Assembly: GCA_036001465.1 (NCBI GenBank)
Contig: DASYUH010000037.1
Span: 30,985 to 94,984, forward strand
From: Candidatus Polarisedimenticolia bacterium
GTDB lineage: Bacteria; Acidobacteriota; Polarisedimenticolia; Gp22-AA2
Direction of reading: 5' to 3'
DNA length: 64,000 nt
The notes under the pieces are model-generated. The model was not told where the DNA came from. It saw only the letters and a program-made list of their open reading frames with translations, and ran no database searches. The position numbers and the translations under genes were made by a program. Of the stretch, positions 9,374 through 17,923 are shown piece by piece (within the stretch, counting starts at the first letter, position 1; the number at the start of each line of letters is the position of its first letter).

Positions 9374-12300
9374 AGAGGTCGCAGGCGTTGAAGAGGCTCG
9401 CTCTCGCCGCAGGGTTTGTGGTCGCGGCCGTCGCCACCGCCTGGCCCGCCGTGGCGCAGGGCCCGTTGCATTCTGTCCTGCAGATCCATTTCGAGAACCC
9501 GAGCGGCAGCGGGATGTTCACCCGCACCGACTCGTACGCCCTGCCCGATCCGGCCGGCGGCACGATCGGCGACTGGGGTGGCCGCTTCTGGGCCATCCAG
9601 GATCCGGTGGCGGTCGCCGCGGGGGTGAGCAATCCGCTCGTCGTGGTGGCCTACGAGGTCCTGGTCTCCCCGGGGGACTCCCGCCAGAGCCGGCTCGCCG
9701 TCCTGAGATACGACGGCGCCCGGTTCACGACGCGCCAGTTCATGAACGTCGGGCTTCCGAACAGCCAGGTCTACTTCCTGAAGCTCGAGATCCTGGGAGG
9801 GATCATCAAGCTGAAGGTGTACGAGGGGATCAATCCCTCGGGCGAGGTCACGCTGCACCACTACGACTGGGACGGGATCTCCGCCTTCATCGAGATCTTC
9901 AGCGAGCCGGACCCGCTTCCGGCGCCACTCGAGCTCCTGGAGGCCGCGCCGGAGGGGGCGATGCATGTCGGCCTCGGCGAAGGCGTCCCGTTCCGCGTGA
10001 CCACGAACTCCGTCGCACCGGCAGGCTCGCGCGTCCACCTGGTCGACGTCCCGGGGCCGGAGTTCCTGACCGTCGAAGCGAACCCGAAGGGGGGACGCTA
10101 CGTGGCGACGCAGGCCGTCGTCCTGGCCTCGAATTCGCCGACGGCGACGATCCGGTACACGACGGACGGCAGCGATCCCGGCGGGGCCTCGCCGATCTTC
10201 AATCCCGCCACTCCGATCTACGTCATGCCGTGCGACGCGGCCGGGAGCTGCCAGGCGCTGCGGACCCTGAAGTTCCAGGCGACCGAGGCGGCGAGGCCCG
10301 CGAGCCCCATCGTGACCGAGACCTACGAGGTGGTCCAGGCGAAGAACGCCGACACCGACGGGGACGGCCTGATCGACATCTGGGAAGCGGGTCGCTGCGT
10401 GCGCTTCTGCCGCCGGCCGGGAGCCTGCGATCTGGCGGAGTTCGAGCCCGATCACTGCTTCGATCCGCTGGTGGCGGACGCGGACGTCGACTGCGATCTC
10501 GACGGATGGAGCGATTTCGAGGAGATGCGGCTGGGGAGCAATCCGTCCTGCGGCGAATCGATCCCGCCCCCGGGAGCGGAGATGCGCCAGGTCCGCTTCT
10601 CGGGGACGGCCGCGCGGCCGGACGGCATCCCGCTCGCCGGCTCGCAGGTCGAGACGCTCTCCCCCCGCGGCTCCGACCTTCTCCTCCTGCCGGTCCCGCC
10701 GCCCGACCCGCCCGCCCCGAGGCCGGCGACCGGCGCGAACGGGATATTCAGCCAGGTGCCGACGCGGGGCGAGGCGGATCTCATCTTGAGGATAGCGGAC
10801 CAGGGGGAGCCCCGGGTGGTGCTCCACCGCCTGGTGCCGTTCTTCGCCTGGTCGTCCCTGCTGCCGCGCCGTATCTTCGCCGACGGCGAGTTCATCGGCG
10901 CCGACGACTGGTTCATGAAGTACGCCATGGCGCTGCAGTACGTCATCGACAGGCCGGGGATCGCCGTCGATGCCCGCGCCTCGGCCATGCTCCAGATGCT
11001 GGAGCACGCGATCGAGACGCCCCTTCCCGCGCTGGCTCTGGACTACACGGGCATCCCGATCGCCGACGTCGACCGGCCGCCGCTCGGCAATTTCCCCGGC
11101 GCGGAGGATCATGACTTCGATCCCGACGGTTCCGGCCCGCTCGCTCCGGACGGACTGTACGCGCGCAACGATCTGATCCTCGGGCAGCGAGGCCGGGGCC
11201 TGACGGGCCGGCAGGCCGAGGTCCTGCGGCACGCGACGCATCTGGGGCTCCTGGGTGCGACGCTTCTGGAAGCGGCCGAGGATCCGCTCAACCCGACCTA
11301 CGGCGACTGGGTCGCCTTCGCGGAGGACATCGTCCGGGCCGTCCCGACGCCCCTGGCCGACGGCTACTTCGGGACGAGCGACGAGGCTATGACCAAGGCG
11401 CTCGACGGAGCGCCGCTCGATGACGATCTCCTCGCGGCCCTCGCCGACCCGCCGGCGGATCCTTCCGTCCTGGTCGGGGCTGCGAACGCGGCCGCCGCAA
11501 CCACCCTCTCCATCTACGGACGGATCGTGGCGCGAGCCGAGGAGGCCGTCTACGAGACCGGGGACGCCTTCGCCTCGGGGGGGTTCTACCGCGGCATCGT
11601 CGCCGACGTCGTCGCGGAGCGTGCGGGCGATCTCGCGGCCCTGGCCGACATCACCGCTGGCGCCGAGCAGGTGGCGCGGGCCGTGGAGGAGGCGCGGGCC
11701 ATGGCGGGGGACGGAGGAGCGGCTGCGGGAGGAGCGGCGTCCCTGGCCGCCGTCGAGGGCCTCGAGCCCGGGCAACGGGCCGCCTCCCTCATGGCCGGGC
11801 CGCAGGTCACCGCGGCGGCACTCGTCAACCTGCGCGCCGGCGTGGGCGTCCTGGCGGCGGCGCTCGACGAGGCCAACGGAGATCCGGCGGCCCTCGCCAA
11901 CCTGGACGCGCGGATAGCCGAGCTGGTGTATCGCATCGTTCGTGCGTCCGGCGACCCCACGGCCCTGGCGCAACTCGAGGCGGACGCCGGTGAGTTCCTC
12001 CTGCCGGACTTGAGGCCGCCCGTGGTCACGGCGTCACCCGCCGGATCCCTGTTCACGGGTGTCCTGAGCGTCACGCTCCGTTCCGACGAGCCGGCGACGA
12101 TCTACTACACTCTCGACGGATCGATACCGCTCCCGGGCGGGAGTGGCACCTTCAGCGGACCGAACAGCGTCGTCATCGTCCTCACCATGGATACGGTCGT
12201 CTCCTTCTTCGCGCGCGACCCGTTCCTGAACGACTCGTCGGCGGTCCAGGCCACCTACCGTCGCGACGGCGACGCCGACGGCATCGCCGACGCGTTCGAC

Positions 12301-12774
12301 AACTGCCCGCTGGTCGCGAACGCGGGGCAGCAGGACTTCGACGGCGATCTCCTGGGGGACGCCTGCGATCCGAACGACGACAACGATCCGCTCGACGACT
12401 TCGCCGACTGCCGGCCGCTCGATCCGACCCTGTGGTCCGCCCCGGGGGAATCCTCCCTGACCCTCTCGTTCCTCGACCAGGCGACGCTCGCCTGGACTTC
12501 GCTGGCCGGGGCGTCGGGTCCGGCCACGGTGTACGACCTGGTCCGCGGGCCCCTCTCGGATCTGCACGGCGGCCAGCCAGCCGGGAGCGAGTTCGCCGGC
12601 GCCGCCTGCCTGCGGAACGATTTCGCGAGCCCGCCGCTCACGACCACCGACACCGAGCTCCCGGCGCGGGGACAGGGCTTCTACTACCTCCTCCGCGGCG
12701 ACAACGCCTGCGGCATGGGGAGCTACGGGCGCCGCTCGGACGGCAGCGAGCGGGTCATCCTGGCGTGTCCGTAG
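9370..12774 (+). CDS. Secreted protein with CHB_HEX_C and thrombospondin-type-3 calcium repeats
   Basis: The 1134-aa product begins at ATG 9370, which overlaps the previous stop as ATGA. The signal peptide is about 32 residues (ending AVAQ). Residues about 238-290 and 888-964 match the chitobiase C-terminal-like domain (CHB_HEX_C_1), with TIRYTTDGSDP and TIYYTLDGSIP motifs. Calcium-loop runs of thrombospondin-type-3 style (DTDGDGLID, DGDADGIAD, DNCPLVAN, DACDPNDD) occur at about 328-394 and 967-1010. A helical, Ala-rich stretch fills about 650-880. No active site is visible, so the carbohydrate link is only by domain family. Third gene of the exported-protein operon; a strong hairpin starts at its stop codon. 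Confidence 0.8.
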   Translation: MKRSQALKRLALAAGFVVAAVATAWPAVAQGPLHSVLQIHFENPSGSGMFTRTDSYALPDPAGGTIGDWGGRFWAIQDPVAVAAGVSNPLVVVAYEVLVSPGDSRQSRLAVLRYDGARFTTRQFMNVGLPNSQVYFLKLEILGGIIKLKVYEGINPSGEVTLHHYDWDGISAFIEIFSEPDPLPAPLELLEAAPEGAMHVGLGEGVPFRVTTNSVAPAGSRVHLVDVPGPEFLTVEANPKGGRYVATQAVVLASNSPTATIRYTTDGSDPGGASPIFNPATPIYVMPCDAAGSCQALRTLKFQATEAARPASPIVTETYEVVQAKNADTDGDGLIDIWEAGRCVRFCRRPGACDLAEFEPDHCFDPLVADADVDCDLDGWSDFEEMRLGSNPSCGESIPPPGAEMRQVRFSGTAARPDGIPLAGSQVETLSPRGSDLLLLPVPPPDPPAPRPATGANGIFSQVPTRGEADLILRIADQGEPRVVLHRLVPFFAWSSLLPRRIFADGEFIGADDWFMKYAMALQYVIDRPGIAVDARASAMLQMLEHAIETPLPALALDYTGIPIADVDRPPLGNFPGAEDHDFDPDGSGPLAPDGLYARNDLILGQRGRGLTGRQAEVLRHATHLGLLGATLLEAAEDPLNPTYGDWVAFAEDIVRAVPTPLADGYFGTSDEAMTKALDGAPLDDDLLAALADPPADPSVLVGAANAAAATTLSIYGRIVARAEEAVYETGDAFASGGFYRGIVADVVAERAGDLAALADITAGAEQVARAVEEARAMAGDGGAAAGGAASLAAVEGLEPGQRAASLMAGPQVTAAALVNLRAGVGVLAAALDEANGDPAALANLDARIAELVYRIVRASGDPTALAQLEADAGEFLLPDLRPPVVTASPAGSLFTGVLSVTLRSDEPATIYYTLDGSIPLPGGSGTFSGPNSVVIVLTMDTVVSFFARDPFLNDSSAVQATYRRDGDADGIADAFDNCPLVANAGQQDFDGDLLGDACDPNDDNDPLDDFADCRPLDPTLWSAPGESSLTLSFLDQATLAWTSLAGASGPATVYDLVRGPLSDLHGGQPAGSEFAGAACLRNDFASPPLTTTDTELPARGQGFYYLLRGDNACGMGSYGRRSDGSERVILACP

Positions 12775-12803
12775 GAGCCTGTCCGGGCATTCGGACAGGC
12801 TCC
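12774..12803. terminator. Bidirectional hairpin terminator between convergent genes
   Basis: Perfect 12-bp inverted repeat GGAGCCTGTCCG / CGGACAGGCTCC with a 6-base loop. It begins in the stop codon of the plus-strand gene and lies four bases from the stop of the minus-strand gene. The position suits a shared terminator, although no T-run follows. Related palindromes occur elsewhere in the window. Confidence 0.7.
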
Positions 12804-12807
12804 CAGG

Positions 12808-13275
12808 CTATTTCCAGTCGAAGTCCTGAAGGAATTCCTCGCGCACCATCTCCCGGATTCCGGGCAGGTCCTCCTCGAACAGGCGGCGGCGCTCCGCCTC
12901 GTCCGGGTGGAGCTTCTTCTGCACTTCGGCCCAGGCCCGCTGCTCGTCGTCCAGCGCGGCGAAATTGCGCAGCTGCGCCACGAACACGTGGGTGTAGTCG
13001 CTGCACGGCGCGACGCCGTGATAGGGGACCGTCAGGAAGAAGTATTTCTGCCAGATGCCGCGCGCCACCATGGCGTCGAGCATCGGTCGGAACACGGTCT
13101 TCACGAACCGGTCGTAGTCGTCCGACTTGCCGGGGAAGGCGCGCAGGTACTCGACGTGGTAGATCCGGCCGCCGATGGGGGAGAGCCCTCCGTAGGGGGA
13201 CTCGCCGGCCGGCGGGGCGGCCGCGGCGGCGGTGCACAGGACGCAGGCTGCGAGCAGGGATGCGACCTTTCTCAT
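12808..13275 (-). CDS. Small exported protein of unknown function
   Basis: 155 aa, with ATG at 13275 preceded by AGGAGG at optimal distance and a clear signal peptide (MRKVASLLAACVLCTAAAAA). The mature part, starting with a YHVEYLRAFPGK strand-loop and rich in Trp, Tyr and charged helix, vaguely recalls the dimeric alpha/beta-barrel (NIPSNAP-like) fold, but I cannot place it in a named family. It has its own well-formed promoter (TTGACC, 17-bp spacer, TACGAT) and is monocistronic, convergent with the large-protein operon and divergent from the DUF4139 gene. Confidence 0.75.
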   Translation of the reverse strand: MRKVASLLAACVLCTAAAAAPPAGESPYGGLSPIGGRIYHVEYLRAFPGKSDDYDRFVKTVFRPMLDAMVARGIWQKYFFLTVPYHGVAPCSDYTHVFVAQLRNFAALDDEQRAWAEVQKKLHPDEAERRRLFEEDLPGIREMVREEFLQDFDWK

Positions 13276-13332
13276 GATCGAGTCCTCCTGGTGGATCGGG
13301 CCGGGTGAACGGCGGTGCCCGTCGGCGCGCGC

Positions 13333-13361
13333 ATCGTAGGCGGCTCGAGGTCCGCGGTCAA
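13333..13361 (-). promoter_or_regulatory. Sigma-70-type promoter for the small exported protein
   Basis: Read on the minus strand: TTGACC (13361-13356), 17-bp spacer, TACGAT (13338-13333). About 50 bases of leader precede the ATG at 13275. Confidence 0.6.
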
Positions 13362-13416
13362 GCCAACGGCGCGCCGGCGGCGCATGCATGACAGGCGCGG
13401 AAGCGCGCCGGCGGCG

Positions 13417-13445
13417 TTGTCGCGCCGCCCCCGGGGTGCTATCGT
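13417..13445 (+). promoter_or_regulatory. Sigma-70-type promoter for the DUF4139 gene
   Basis: TTGTCG (13417-13422), 17-bp spacer, TATCGT (13440-13445). The predicted start site leaves a short leader carrying GGGAGGAG at 13454-13461 before ATG 13467. Confidence 0.55.
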
Positions 13446-13466
13446 GCGGGGCCGGGAGGAGACCGC

Positions 13467-14933
13467 ATGGGCACCGCTCGAATCCGCATCGCACCGATGG
13501 CCGCAGCACTCGGGCTCGCCGCGCTGGCCACCGGCCGGGCGGCGGCCGACGAGGCGCCGCAGATCACCATCTACAACCAGGACTTCGCCCTCGTCCGGGA
13601 GGTGCGGACGCTGCGCCTGAAGGAGGGGGAGAACGAGGCGCGCTTCGGCGGCGTGCCCGCCCTCCTGGAGCCGGAGTCGGTCGTCCTGCGCGATCGGCAG
13701 GACCCGAAGGGGCTGCGCGTCCTGGCGCAGCGCCACGAGGGGGATCCCCTCAGCCGCGAATCCCTTCTCAGGAAGAGCGAGGGGAAGGTGGTGGCGTTCC
13801 TGACTCTCAATCCGGCCACCGGCAGGAGGGAGATCGTGAGCGGGCGCGTCCTCAGGAGCGGGACGACGCCGGGGCCGGAAGGGGCGCTTTCGCCCATCGT
13901 CGAGGTCGACGGCAAGATCCAGCTCTCGCTCCCGGGAGAGCCGCTGTTCGACGCGCCGGTCGCCGGCGCGCTTCTGGGGCCCGCGCTCGCGTGGGATCTC
14001 TGGTCGGCGCGCGCCGGGGAGCGGGCCCTGGAGCTCTCCTACCTGACCACGGGGGTGGGGTGGAAGACGACCTACAACGCCGTGACGTCGGAGAAGGGGG
14101 ATCGTTTCGATCTCTCCGCCTGGGTCACGCTCGCCAACTCGAGCGGCGCCTCGTGGGACAACGCCCGGATCCAGCTCATGGCCGGCGAGGTCGGCCGGGT
14201 CCAGGGGCCGCGCGCCCGGGGCATGGTGCTCGCGCTCGAATCCGCTCCCGCGCCGCCCCAGGAGGCCTCGGAACGGTCGTTCGACGAGTATCATCTTTAT
14301 GCGCTGCCGCGCCCCGTCTCCCTCAGGGACGGCGAGCCGCGGCAGATCGAGCTCTTCCGGGGGGCGGACGTCCCCGCCGCGCGCCTCTACATCTATGACG
14401 GGGCGATGATGGGGGCGTACATGGGATGGGACCCCGAGATGGTTCGCACCCGCCCCGACTACGGCACGGAGGGGGGGACGCGCGTGACCACGATGCTCGA
14501 GTTCACCAACAGCAGGACGGCCGGGCTCGGACTGCCGATGCCCCGAGGCACCATCAAGGTCTACCGCGCCGACACGGACGGATCGCGCCAGTTCATCGGC
14601 GAGAGCCTCCTGGGCCACACGGCGGAGAACGAGAAGGTGCGCCTCCTCCTCGGGAACGCCTTCGACCTCGCCGGCGAGCGCCGCCAGACCGGCTATCGCG
14701 TCGATTCCGGCAAGGAGAGCGCCGAGGAATCGTTCGAGCTCAAGGTGAGAAACCACAAGAAGGAGCCGGTGGAGGTGCGGGTCGTCGAGCACCTGTACCG
14801 CTGGTCCACCTGGAAGGTCCTCGTGTCGTCCGACCCGTACGACAAGCTCGACTCGCGGACGATTGAGTTCAGGGTGAAGATCCCGCCGGACGGCGAGAAG
14901 ACGGTGACCTACCAGGTGCGGTACACGTGGTAG
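13467..14933 (+). CDS. DUF4139 domain-containing exported protein
   Basis: 488 aa with a signal peptide ending near ALATGRAAA. The order is typical of the DUF4139 family: an N-terminal strand ITIYNQDFALVREVR, then a central beta region with SYLTTGVGWKTTYNAV, and a C-terminal beta-sandwich ending in KTVTYQVRYTW. In bacteria these are periplasmic or secreted proteins of unknown role, related to the mucoidy-inhibitor-A-like group. ATG 13467 is supported by GGGAGGAG just upstream. Monocistronic, with its own promoter; convergent with the cyclophilin-like gene, sharing an imperfect GC-rich hairpin. Confidence 0.8.
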   Translation: MGTARIRIAPMAAALGLAALATGRAAADEAPQITIYNQDFALVREVRTLRLKEGENEARFGGVPALLEPESVVLRDRQDPKGLRVLAQRHEGDPLSRESLLRKSEGKVVAFLTLNPATGRREIVSGRVLRSGTTPGPEGALSPIVEVDGKIQLSLPGEPLFDAPVAGALLGPALAWDLWSARAGERALELSYLTTGVGWKTTYNAVTSEKGDRFDLSAWVTLANSSGASWDNARIQLMAGEVGRVQGPRARGMVLALESAPAPPQEASERSFDEYHLYALPRPVSLRDGEPRQIELFRGADVPAARLYIYDGAMMGAYMGWDPEMVRTRPDYGTEGGTRVTTMLEFTNSRTAGLGLPMPRGTIKVYRADTDGSRQFIGESLLGHTAENEKVRLLLGNAFDLAGERRQTGYRVDSGKESAEESFELKVRNHKKEPVEVRVVEHLYRWSTWKVLVSSDPYDKLDSRTIEFRVKIPPDGEKTVTYQVRYTW

Positions 14934-14934
14934 C

Positions 14935-14970
14935 GGAAGCGCGTCCCGGCCTGTGGCCCGGGCGGGCTCC
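14935..14970. terminator. Imperfect hairpin between convergent genes
   Basis: The core CCCGGCC-TGT-GGCCCGGG (one bulge) is flanked by partly matching GGAAGC and GGGCTCC arms. It lies between the stops at 14933 and 14970 and resembles the other GGAGCC palindromes, but it is degraded. Confidence 0.4.
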
Positions 14971-15356
14971 TACCCCTCGAGGCGGGTCAGCTTCAGCGCG
15001 GCGGCGGGCCGCACGCGGGTCAGGCGGGTCGCATCGCCCGTGATCCTCCCGAAGACATTGACCGGCGAGGCGGCCACGGGGGCGGCGCCGGTCGAGGCCG
15101 GGGTCGGACCGAAGAACAGGGCGATGGCACGCCCCTCCGGCCAGTAGCCGATCTCCCCGACCGCGGCCTCGGTCCGGGCCCCCTTCTCGAGGGGCAGGTC
15201 GAGCGGGACCTCGAAATAGACCTCCTCCCCCCAGCGCTGCGCCGAGCCCTTGATGGGGAGCGCGTCCCACACGGCGTCGGCCGTCGGACTCCCGTCCAGG
15301 ACGGCGTACACCCGCACACCGTCCGCTTCGATCCGGATCGCCCGCTCGGAAGCCAC
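14970..15356 (-). CDS. Cyclophilin-like (TM1367-type) domain protein
   Basis: 128 aa. The start is GTG 15356, chosen because AGGAG sits six bases upstream. Motifs of the small cyclophilin-like fold are present: an initial strand IRIEADGVRVYAVLD, TADAVWDALPIKG, WGEEVYFEVP, a central VGEIGYWPEGRAIALFFGPTP and a final NVFGRITGD. This family is structurally related to cyclophilins but is not established as a peptidyl-prolyl isomerase; many members are annotated only as DUF3830-like. Last gene of a minus-strand trio, eight bases after the GST gene. Confidence 0.75.
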   Translation of the reverse strand: MASERAIRIEADGVRVYAVLDGSPTADAVWDALPIKGSAQRWGEEVYFEVPLDLPLEKGARTEAAVGEIGYWPEGRAIALFFGPTPASTGAAPVAASPVNVFGRITGDATRLTRVRPAAALKLTRLEG

Positions 15357-15364
15357 GAGATCTC

Positions 15365-16027
15365 CTAGTACGTCTCGCGCGGCGGCAGGGCGCTGGCGGC
15401 GTCCATCCAGCGCTTCACCGCGGGGTGCGACAGGACCGCCTCCATGTAGGCCGGCGTATTCGGGGCGGCCGCGGTCGGCACGCGGAAGGTGGTCAGCCTC
15501 ACGATGGCGGTGGCGTACATGACGTCGGCGGCGGTGAAGGGGCCGAACAGGAACGGGCCCGGCGCCTTCTTCCCGTCCAGGGCGTCCTGGAGGAGGGACA
15601 GCATCTCGGCCGCCTCCTGCATCGCCTCGGCCGTCGGCCGGGGCGGCTCCTTCAGGAAGCACAGGTTGAACGACATCGACTCGCGCAGCTTCATGAAGCC
15701 CGAGTGCATCGTCGCCGCCAGCCACCGCGCGTGGGCGCGCTCGGCCCGGTCCTGCGGCCAGAGCGCCGGGTGGGCGGGCGGGGGGAATGTCTCTTCCAGG
15801 TACTCGATGATCGCCAGCGAGTCGGGGATGACCAGATCGCCGTGGCGCAGGACCGGCACCCGCCCGGTCGGCGAGACGCGCCGTCTCTGCGCGCGGTCCT
15901 TGTCCTCGCGCAGGGGGATGGTGCGCTCGTCGAACTCGAGGTTCTTGGCGGACAGCGCGACGAAGGCGCGCATCGACCAGGAGGAGATGTTCTTCTCCCC
16001 CACGTACAGGATCAGCTCATCGCTCAT
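15365..16027 (-). CDS. Glutathione S-transferase family protein
   Basis: 220 aa. The thioredoxin-fold N-domain begins with LILYVGEKNISSWSMR, where the SxxS turn supplies the likely glutathione-activating Ser. It then shows the cis-Pro strand GRVPVLRHGDLVIPDSLAIIEYLEE with the P-D-S glutathione-binding turn. The helical C-domain carries PFLFGPFTAADVMYA, the conserved capping Asp. This is the general soluble cytosolic GST pattern (maiA/yfcF-like), with conjugating or reducing activity toward an unknown electrophile. Its ATG overlaps the phosphatase gene by 11 bp, so the two are translationally coupled. Confidence 0.88.
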   Translation of the reverse strand: MSDELILYVGEKNISSWSMRAFVALSAKNLEFDERTIPLREDKDRAQRRRVSPTGRVPVLRHGDLVIPDSLAIIEYLEETFPPPAHPALWPQDRAERAHARWLAATMHSGFMKLRESMSFNLCFLKEPPRPTAEAMQEAAEMLSLLQDALDGKKAPGPFLFGPFTAADVMYATAIVRLTTFRVPTAAAPNTPAYMEAVLSHPAVKRWMDAASALPPRETY

Positions 16028-16778
16028 CGGTGCCCCCCGTGGCCGCGCGGGCGGGAGGCGCCGCCGCGCGATCGTGGAGAATGAGGTTCCAGTGCCGGCG
16101 GACGAGGGCGTCCCGGATCCCGTCCCGCTCCCCCAGCTCGTAGACCAGAAGCGACGCCGGCCGCGCCTCGTCCTGCCGGTCGAGCGCGATGATGTCCTCC
16201 TCCTCCAGGCGCTCGAGGAGCTTCCGGATGGAGAGGACGACCACCTGGTGGGTGATCACCAGCACGCGCTGCCTCGGGTGCTCGCGCACCAGCGTGCCGA
16301 TGAACGAGTGGACGCGCAGGTTGACGTCGGCGTACGACTCCCCGCCGGCCGGCCGGAAGAAGTACTTGCCGACGCGCTTCCGGCGCTCGTCCTCCTCGGG
16401 ATATTTCTCGCGGATGCCGCGCCGGGTCAGCCCCTCGAAGACGCCCCACTCCTTCTCGCGCAGGCGCTCCTCCTTCACCAGGAGCGGACGGCTCCGGAGC
16501 GCGGCCAGGACTTCGGCGGCGGTCTCGAGGGTGCGCTTGTACGGCGAGACGTACAGGACGTCGAACGGCTCCCATTCGTCCAGGCAGCGCCCGGTGCGCC
16601 GGGCGTTCTCCCTGCCCTCGTCCGTGAGCGGAACGTCCACGTCGCGCATGTCGAGGCCCAGGTGGATGTCGCGCGAGTGCATCTCCTCGAGGTGCTTGCG
16701 TCTTTCCGTGGCCAGGCTCTCGGCATGCCGCATCACGGCGAACAATGAGGGCCAGCGGGTCGTGGCGACTTCGGCCAA
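16017..16778 (-). CDS. Histidine phosphatase superfamily protein (phosphoglycerate-mutase-like)
   Basis: 253 aa. The catalytic RH motif is FAVMRHAES near residues 14-22, followed by DVPLTDEGRENARRTG, the SPYKRTLETA phosphate-pocket Arg, the acid-site region around LREKEWGVFEGLT and the second His in VLVITHQVVVLSI. The core is thus complete for a phosphohistidine phosphatase; the substrate cannot be read from sequence. The start is TTG 16778 with an AGGAGG-type site six bases upstream, since internal ATGs would remove or abut the RH motif. First gene of the operon with GST and the cyclophilin-like protein. Confidence 0.87.
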   Translation of the reverse strand: MAEVATTRWPSLFAVMRHAESLATERRKHLEEMHSRDIHLGLDMRDVDVPLTDEGRENARRTGRCLDEWEPFDVLYVSPYKRTLETAAEVLAALRSRPLLVKEERLREKEWGVFEGLTRRGIREKYPEEDERRKRVGKYFFRPAGGESYADVNLRVHSFIGTLVREHPRQRVLVITHQVVVLSIRKLLERLEEEDIIALDRQDEARPASLLVYELGERDGIRDALVRRHWNLILHDRAAAPPARAATGGTDER

Positions 16779-16811
16779 GGGGTCCTCCTCGCGTTCCGAT
16801 CGAGTTTCCGG

Positions 16812-16876
16812 ATTCTACACCAGGAGCCGGTCCGAATCCTCGGTCGGCTCCTGAGCCGTCGCCGCTCTGGTAGAAT
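16812..16876. promoter_or_regulatory. Divergent promoters flanking a palindrome
   Basis: Two identical TAGAATCCGG -10 regions face away from each other: minus strand at 16817-16812 and plus strand at 16871-16876. Between them lies the interrupted palindrome 16821-16853 (CAGGAGCCG...CGGCTCCTG) covering both expected -35 regions. This suits a shared operator, or insertion of a repetitive palindrome into the promoter. Confidence 0.5.
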
Positions 16877-16887
16877 CCGGCGCCATC

Positions 16888-17823
16888 ATGACGAATCCCG
16901 CCGCCGTTGCGGCCACCGAGCAGCGGCACCGGTTCCTGATCACCCTCAACTTCGCGGCGGTCTACACGCTGTGGGGATCGACCTACCTGGCCATCCGCTT
17001 CGGGGTGCGCGATCTCCCGCCGGCGCTGATGGCGGGCGCCCGCTTCACGATCGCCGGCGCTCTCCTGCTCGCCTGGCTGAGATGGCGCCGCGTCCCGCTG
17101 CCACCACGCTCTCTGTTCGTCCCCATCGCCATCACCGGCCTGCTGCTCATGTTCGGGGGGAACTGGCTGGTGACCTGGGCCGAGCTGACGGTCCCGTCCG
17201 GCATGGCGGCGGTCATCGTGGCGAACCTGCCGTTCTTCGTCGCCGGGATCGAGGCCGTCCGCCCCGACGGCGAGCGGCTCTCCCCGATCGGTGTCCTGGG
17301 ACTCGTGATCGGCTTCGGCGGCATGCTCATCCTGATGGGACCGAAGCTCGCGGGCCTTGGAGGGGGCGGGCGGGGGCTCGGCGACTTCAAGGGAGAGCTG
17401 GCGCTCCTCCTGGCCAACCTGTGCTGGGCCTGGGGGTCGATCTACGCCCGGCGCCGGATTCGCGGCATCCCTCCCCTCATGGGCGCGGCGCTGGAGATGC
17501 TGATCGCCGGCCTGGCGCTGACCGGGACCGGGCTCCTTCTGGGGGAGGCGCCCCGGTTCCACCTCACGCGGTCGGCCGCGCTGGCCCTCGCCTGGCTCAT
17601 CGTCGCCGGGTCGCTCTGCGGCTACACGGCCTACATCTGGCTCCTGCACCACGTCCCGGCCGCCAAGGTGTCGACCTACGCCTACGTCAACCCGATCATC
17701 GCCGTGGTCCTCGGCTGGCTCGTCCTGGACGAGGCGCTCGACTGGCGCATGGCCGCCGGCACCGCCGTCATCCTGGGGGGTGTGGCGGTGGTCAATACCG
17801 CCCGGGTGCGCGCCCGTCGCTGA
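16888..17823 (+). CDS. EamA/RhaT-family drug/metabolite transporter (YedA-like)
   Basis: 311 aa, about ten predicted membrane helices in two EamA halves. The first half opens with AAVYTLWGSTYLAIRFGVRDLPP, a near-signature of the YedA-like DMT subfamily, and holds the GMAAVIVANLPFFVAGIE helix; the second holds NLCWAWGSIYARR and AAKVSTYAYVNPIIAVVLGW. Inner-membrane exporter of small metabolites, probably amino-acid-like; the substrate cannot be inferred. ATG 16888 has no ribosome-binding site, and the -10 TAGAAT at 16871-16876 would start the message only a few bases upstream, so a near-leaderless mRNA is likely. Confidence 0.88.
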   Translation: MTNPAAVAATEQRHRFLITLNFAAVYTLWGSTYLAIRFGVRDLPPALMAGARFTIAGALLLAWLRWRRVPLPPRSLFVPIAITGLLLMFGGNWLVTWAELTVPSGMAAVIVANLPFFVAGIEAVRPDGERLSPIGVLGLVIGFGGMLILMGPKLAGLGGGGRGLGDFKGELALLLANLCWAWGSIYARRRIRGIPPLMGAALEMLIAGLALTGTGLLLGEAPRFHLTRSAALALAWLIVAGSLCGYTAYIWLLHHVPAAKVSTYAYVNPIIAVVLGWLVLDEALDWRMAAGTAVILGGVAVVNTARVRARR

Positions 17824-17885
17824 GCCCGCTCCGCGGCAACCGGCCCCCCCGGAGAGGTTTCTGGCCGGGGCGTCCCGCCCTGCGG

Positions 17886-17891
17886 TATATT
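17886..17891 (+). promoter_or_regulatory. -10 element upstream of the subtilase gene
   Basis: TATATT followed by GCCCC in the 100-base gap 17824-17923. No good -35 is visible. The predicted start is near 17898, leaving a leader with GGAGG at 17915-17919 before ATG 17924. Confidence 0.45.
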
Positions 17892-17923
17892 GCCCCATAG
17901 ACATCCGCACCCGCGGAGGCGGC

